Below the pieces are notes generated by a model that was not told the origin of the DNA, searched no databases, and worked only from the letters and a program-made list of their open reading frames with translations. A program made the translations under genes and the position numbers. Positions 60,823 to 64,000 of a stretch of DNA of 64,000 nucleotides are shown one piece after another. Each line of letters begins with the position of its first letter. The stretch's first letter is position 1. The stretch covers positions 38,225 through 102,224 of the forward strand of contig DIYF01000018.1 of the NCBI GenBank assembly GCA_002427745.1, read 5' to 3'. This DNA is from Roseivirga sp. UBA6061. GTDB lineage: Bacteria; Bacteroidota; Bacteroidia; Cytophagales; Cyclobacteriaceae.

Positions 60823-62133
60823 ATGAGAAAACTACACCTCCTTTCCATTGTATCGCTTGTTTTTTTAGGGACTCAGGCCCTGGCTCAATCGGTAGATATT
60901 CAGAAAGCTTATACAAAAGAGATCAAAAAGCTCTCATCTGAGCAGCAGATTGAAAAAGCCTTCAGGACCATTGAGGAGCTTGAAGAGCAATCTATGAGTG
61001 ATCTGATCATGCTGACGGAGATTGAGGCACCACCTTTCAAGGAAACAAAACGGGCAGAGAAGTTTAAAGAAATGCTGACAGAGGCAGGAGCTGACAGGGT
61101 CTGGATTGATGCCGAGGGCAATGTGCTGGCACTGAGAAGAGGAACAAAGGGCGAAAGAACGATTGCCCTTGATGCCCACCTGGATACCGTATTTCCGGAG
61201 GGTACTGATGTGAAAGTAAAATTCAAAGGAGATACCCTCTATGCCCCGGGTATAGGTGATGATACACGTGGGTTGATTGTAGTCCTGACTACATTGAGAG
61301 CCATTGAAGCTGCGGAAATAGAGACAGAAGCTGATCTTCTGTTTGTGGGTACGGTAGGAGAAGAGGGACTGGGTGACCTTCGCGGAGTGCGCCATATCTT
61401 TGAAGCCGGTGAAGTAAAAATTGATTCCTGGATCGGCATTGATGGCGGGGCCATTGGTCGTGTGAATAATAAGGGATTAGGGTCAAAACGTTACAAAGCC
61501 ATTTTCAAAGGCCCGGGAGGACACTCCTGGGGAGCTTTTGGTCTGGCCAATCCCCATCATGCCATAGGCAAAGCTATCTCTTACTTTACTGAAGAGGCCA
61601 CTGAATTCACCAGCTCCGGGGCGCGTACCAGCTTCAACGTAGGCCGCATGGGAGGTGGCACCTCTGTGAACTCCATTCCCTTTGAATCCTGGATGGAAGT
61701 GGACATGAGATCGGTCAGTCCTGAAAGACTGGACGAGATTGATAAGATATTTAAGAGCACTATGAACCGTGCTCTGGAAGATTATAACAAGGGAGTGAAA
61801 AAGGGAGCTCCTTTAACCCTGGAGCTGGTACCCATTGGTTTCAGGCCGAGTGGGGAAATAGCGGCTACCGAGGCCCTGGTACAACGTGCTATGGCCGCTA
61901 CGGAGTTCTTCGATGTGGAGCCGAGACTTACCCGTGGTTCTACCAATTCCAATATTCCGATTTCATTGGGTATACCGGCTATCACCCTTGGCAGAGGAGG
62001 TGCCGGTGGCAACGCTCACTCACTGGATGAATGGTGGATGAATGTTAACGGGGCAGAAGCGATTAAGCTCACATTGCTGATCACTGTGGCAGAAGCGGGC
62101 CTTGATAAAAGCCGAACCATCAAGAAGAGATAG
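60823..62133 (+). CDS. Exported M20 family metallopeptidase
   Basis: A 436-residue M20/M25/M40 peptidase. The ATG at 60823 gives a signal peptide ending 'GTQALAQ'; the longer frame would translate the operator region and is rejected. Zinc ligands are visible: His in 'ALDAHLDTVFPEG', Asp in 'GIGDDTRGL', Glu-Glu in 'GTVGEEGLGDL', Asp in 'WIGIDGGAIG' and His in 'GGNAHSLDEWW'. The dimerisation (lid) domain is in the middle ('FKGPGGHSWGAFG'). It probably cuts dipeptides or acyl-amino acids outside the inner membrane. It is divergent from tetR and likely under its control. Confidence 0.9.
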   Translation: MRKLHLLSIVSLVFLGTQALAQSVDIQKAYTKEIKKLSSEQQIEKAFRTIEELEEQSMSDLIMLTEIEAPPFKETKRAEKFKEMLTEAGADRVWIDAEGNVLALRRGTKGERTIALDAHLDTVFPEGTDVKVKFKGDTLYAPGIGDDTRGLIVVLTTLRAIEAAEIETEADLLFVGTVGEEGLGDLRGVRHIFEAGEVKIDSWIGIDGGAIGRVNNKGLGSKRYKAIFKGPGGHSWGAFGLANPHHAIGKAISYFTEEATEFTSSGARTSFNVGRMGGGTSVNSIPFESWMEVDMRSVSPERLDEIDKIFKSTMNRALEDYNKGVKKGAPLTLELVPIGFRPSGEIAATEALVQRAMAATEFFDVEPRLTRGSTNSNIPISLGIPAITLGRGGAGGNAHSLDEWWMNVNGAEAIKLTLLITVAEAGLDKSRTIKKR

Positions 62134-62193
62134 TCTGCCCGATGCAGGTAATGACTTGATTTATTCTGCTTTTAACATATTCCACATAACCGG

Positions 62194-63474
62194 TCAGAAC
62201 TGTTCCAGAAACTGCCTGATCAGCTGGAAGTAATCTTCAAATTCGGTAAGTGGCAAGGTTTCAGAACGGTCGTAGATGTCATGATAAGCCTGGATTCCCC
62301 CAAGTGTATAAATGTAGAAGCCAGGCACTCCTTTTTGGTGGAACATGCAATGGTCACTGTTACAGGCTTCACCCCTGATCTTTACCTGTTTCAACAGATC
62401 ATGCTCCTCATTGATGCGGACCAGCCTGTCAAACTTGTCGCGGTACTGCTTTCCGTTGACCACCTGGATGCCGTCATCTCCCGTACCAGAGATATCAAAG
62501 TTGACGAGAAACTTTATGCTCTGCAGTGGAAACAATGGGTTTTCTACAAAGTGCCTGGATCCCACTAATCCGAGCTCTTCTGCTCCAAAGGCTATAAAAA
62601 CAGTGTTGTATTTGGGCTTGTTGGCTTTAAAGTGCCTGGCCAGCCCCAGCAGCATGGCGATACCGCTGGCATTGTCATTGGCTCCGGGAAACATGGCCTC
62701 TTTTCCCATCATGCCCAGGTGGTCGTAGTGAGCGGTGAGTACTATCAGCGAATCTGTATTTTGCCCTTCTACATAACCAATTACATTCTGGGTTTTGTAT
62801 TGGTTAATAAACTTGTTCTTCACATTCAGCTCCACCTCCTTTACGATGTCGCTGTTTTCGCCCTTGCTGCTTACTGTAAAGGAAGGTCTGGCTCCTGCTG
62901 TGGTAGAAACACTCCAGGTAAGCTTGTCATTTGTAAAAATAACGGAGCCTGCAGCCGGGTTGTCCGGATGGTACCTCAGAAAGTTGATTACTCCCTGAAT
63001 CTGCTTTTGTTCTTCCGCTGAGAAATCTCCTTTGTCATAAGCAGGAATCACAATGAACTTTCCCTGTGCACTGAGAAGCTTATTGGTCAAACTCTCCCTG
63101 TCGAACATATCGCCAGCTTTGATGATTACCGTAGTGTATTGGCCATTGATTCCGGCTGAGCCGGGTTCTATCAGAAAGTCTTCTCCGGGACTCATAGTGA
63201 CTCCATCCAGCACGAGTTTCATCGTGGAGGGAAAGGTGTTTACAGAAGTAGAGAATTTCTGGAAGTAGTCTCTTTTGAAAGACTTTAAACCTATTTCTTT
63301 GAAAGCCTTGCTGATATACTCTGCAGCGGCTTTATCTCCCTGAGAAACATAACCTCGCCCGTGAAAGGCCTCGGATGTCAGGGTTTTGACCACCTCTTTG
63401 GCATAGGTAAGATCTTGTGCTTTGCCCAAATAAGGCAGTGCGAGTATTGTGAGAAAGAAGATGCGTTTCATCAT
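62194..63474 (-). CDS. Exported M28 family aminopeptidase
   Basis: A 426-residue M28 metallopeptidase with signal peptide ending 'LGKAQ' and two possible start methionines (MMKR). The PA-type insert lies at about 80-210. Zinc ligands appear in 'LTAHYDHLGMMG' (His, Asp), 'GANDNASGIAMLL' (Asp), 'FIAFGAEELGLVGSRHF' (Glu-Glu), 'LVNFDISGTGDDG' (Asp) and 'SDHCMFHQKGVPGFYIYT' (His). It releases N-terminal amino acids from peptides in the periplasm or outside the cell. It converges on the M20 peptidase gene and is only four bases after the sirtuin gene, same strand. Confidence 0.92.
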   Translation of the reverse strand: MMKRIFFLTILALPYLGKAQDLTYAKEVVKTLTSEAFHGRGYVSQGDKAAAEYISKAFKEIGLKSFKRDYFQKFSTSVNTFPSTMKLVLDGVTMSPGEDFLIEPGSAGINGQYTTVIIKAGDMFDRESLTNKLLSAQGKFIVIPAYDKGDFSAEEQKQIQGVINFLRYHPDNPAAGSVIFTNDKLTWSVSTTAGARPSFTVSSKGENSDIVKEVELNVKNKFINQYKTQNVIGYVEGQNTDSLIVLTAHYDHLGMMGKEAMFPGANDNASGIAMLLGLARHFKANKPKYNTVFIAFGAEELGLVGSRHFVENPLFPLQSIKFLVNFDISGTGDDGIQVVNGKQYRDKFDRLVRINEEHDLLKQVKIRGEACNSDHCMFHQKGVPGFYIYTLGGIQAYHDIYDRSETLPLTEFEDYFQLIRQFLEQF

Positions 63475-63478
63475 GGAA

Positions 63479-64000
63479 TCAGGGTTTAGAACGGGTGTTT
63501 TCTTGATTACGTTTAGCCAGGTTTTCTATAACGTTTTTCAGTTTCAGCAGAAAGGGAGTGGTTTCAGAACGGATAATAACACCATGCTTTTTATCCTTCA
63601 ACAGCCTGGAGAAATAGCTATCAGCGATATTGACTTCTACCACCATGCCGTTTTTGGACAATACATTTTTGGTCATGACCTGAGGCAGAGTGGTCTCTCC
63701 GGAAGTACCGAGAATGAATAGTATGCCTGTCTCTTTTGAAATTCTCAGTACTGAGTCTTTTTTAAAGAATTTTTCGTCATAATACTCATCAAACCATAGT
63801 ACGTGTGGGCGTAGGTCTTCTCCGCACTTCGGACATTTCAGGATTTCTATTTCCTCTGCAGTCAGTTGATCTTTCCCGCGGTTTTTCAATTGAATTGCTT
63901 TAGGAAAAGGGTACAGTTCTGTAGAGCAGTCGTCTCCACATCTCATAAAGTCATGATCTCCATGGATCAGGTAGGTGCGCTCAGCGGAGTTACCGGCTTT
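63479..64000 (-). CDS. Sir2 family NAD-dependent protein deacylase (5'-partial)
   Basis: The start lies beyond the window end: the frame is open to base 64000, which codes '...TYLIHGDHDFMRCGDDCS'. The 173 visible residues are the C-terminal part of a sirtuin. The active-site region 'HGDHDFMRC' is followed by zinc-ligand cysteines (RC-x3-C and 'CPKCG'), then 'LRPHVLWFDEYYDEKFF', 'FILGTSGETTLPQ' and 'VVEVNIADSYFSRLLKDKKHGVII'. It removes acyl groups from lysine with NAD. The Zn site is complete. It precedes the M28 gene by four bases. Confidence 0.88.
   Translation of the reverse strand, partial: KAGNSAERTYLIHGDHDFMRCGDDCSTELYPFPKAIQLKNRGKDQLTAEEIEILKCPKCGEDLRPHVLWFDEYYDEKFFKKDSVLRISKETGILFILGTSGETTLPQVMTKNVLSKNGMVVEVNIADSYFSRLLKDKKHGVIIRSETTPFLLKLKNVIENLAKRNQENTRSKP

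Overview
The window looks like chromosomal DNA of a free-living, gliding-type Bacteroidota, most likely in the order Cytophagales. This is inferred from gene content. The signs are type IX secretion (T9SS) type A sorting tails on two giant surface proteins, many SPII lipoproteins and 'AQ'-ending signal peptides, a suf operon ordered B-C-D-S-E, PadR-plus-FtsX-permease modules, 7TMR-DISM hybrid kinases, and -7 elements of the TAnnTTTG type. Only two genes are cut by the window edges: the first (no start) and the last, a sirtuin (no start, minus strand).

Layout. 1-15296 (+): the end of a cadherin-repeat surface protein, a 4272-residue modular surface protein with three NHL blocks and three WD-like blocks, and a small lipocalin-like lipoprotein. 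15533-15565: a two-way terminator. 15749-21831 (-): one Fe-S assembly operon, sufBCDSE, then a SufT-like DUF59 gene and a bacilliredoxin. 22010-22477 (-): an Lrp/AsnC regulator. 22478-23241: a gene-free, structure-rich stretch with two 120-nt near-identical copies of a tRNA-like RNA gene, further hairpins and a REP/MITE-like palindrome. 23242-31083 (-): a His/Met-rich beta-propeller protein, an LVIVD surface protein, a GH32 fructan hydrolase with an MFS sugar porter, an acetyltransferase and a Tat-exported sugar isomerase. 31480-36834 (+): two paralogous hybrid histidine kinases with an antisense PrcB-like lipoprotein between them. 36831-43406: a Na+/H+ antiporter, an HpcH/HpaI aldolase, an MG2/TonB-plug protein, an acetyltransferase, an MmcQ/YjbR protein and a CpeT-like lipoprotein. 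43477-49066 (-): padR and two MacB/FtsX-type permeases. 49341-59200: a propeller-like lipoprotein, an LRR-type lipoprotein, a secreted TPR protein, VOC and tautomerase enzymes, a serine hydrolase, a nucleoside hydrolase and a suppressor-of-fused protein. 59311-64000: a tetR-GNAT pair divergent from an M20 peptidase, then an M28 peptidase and a sirtuin.

How genes work together. The suf operon builds and transfers Fe-S clusters, and its bacilliredoxin tail links it to low-molecular-weight thiol redox. The GH32 enzyme and sugar porter form a minimal fructose-polymer pathway. The TetR regulator probably controls both itself and the divergent M20 peptidase through three copies of one operator motif. 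PadR probably controls itself and the two permeases through a 12-bp inverted repeat.

The least ordinary element is the pair of tRNA-like RNAs at 22641-22760 and 22950-23069. Each folds by eye into a full class II cloverleaf: a 7-bp acceptor, a U8, a 3-bp D stem, a 5-bp anticodon stem with a 7-nt loop, a 51-nt variable region and a canonical T arm. One D-stem base pair covaries between the copies. The anticodon position reads UUC, but C37 and the class II shape do not fit tRNA-Glu. All coordinates and folds were read by hand; no database or folding search was run.
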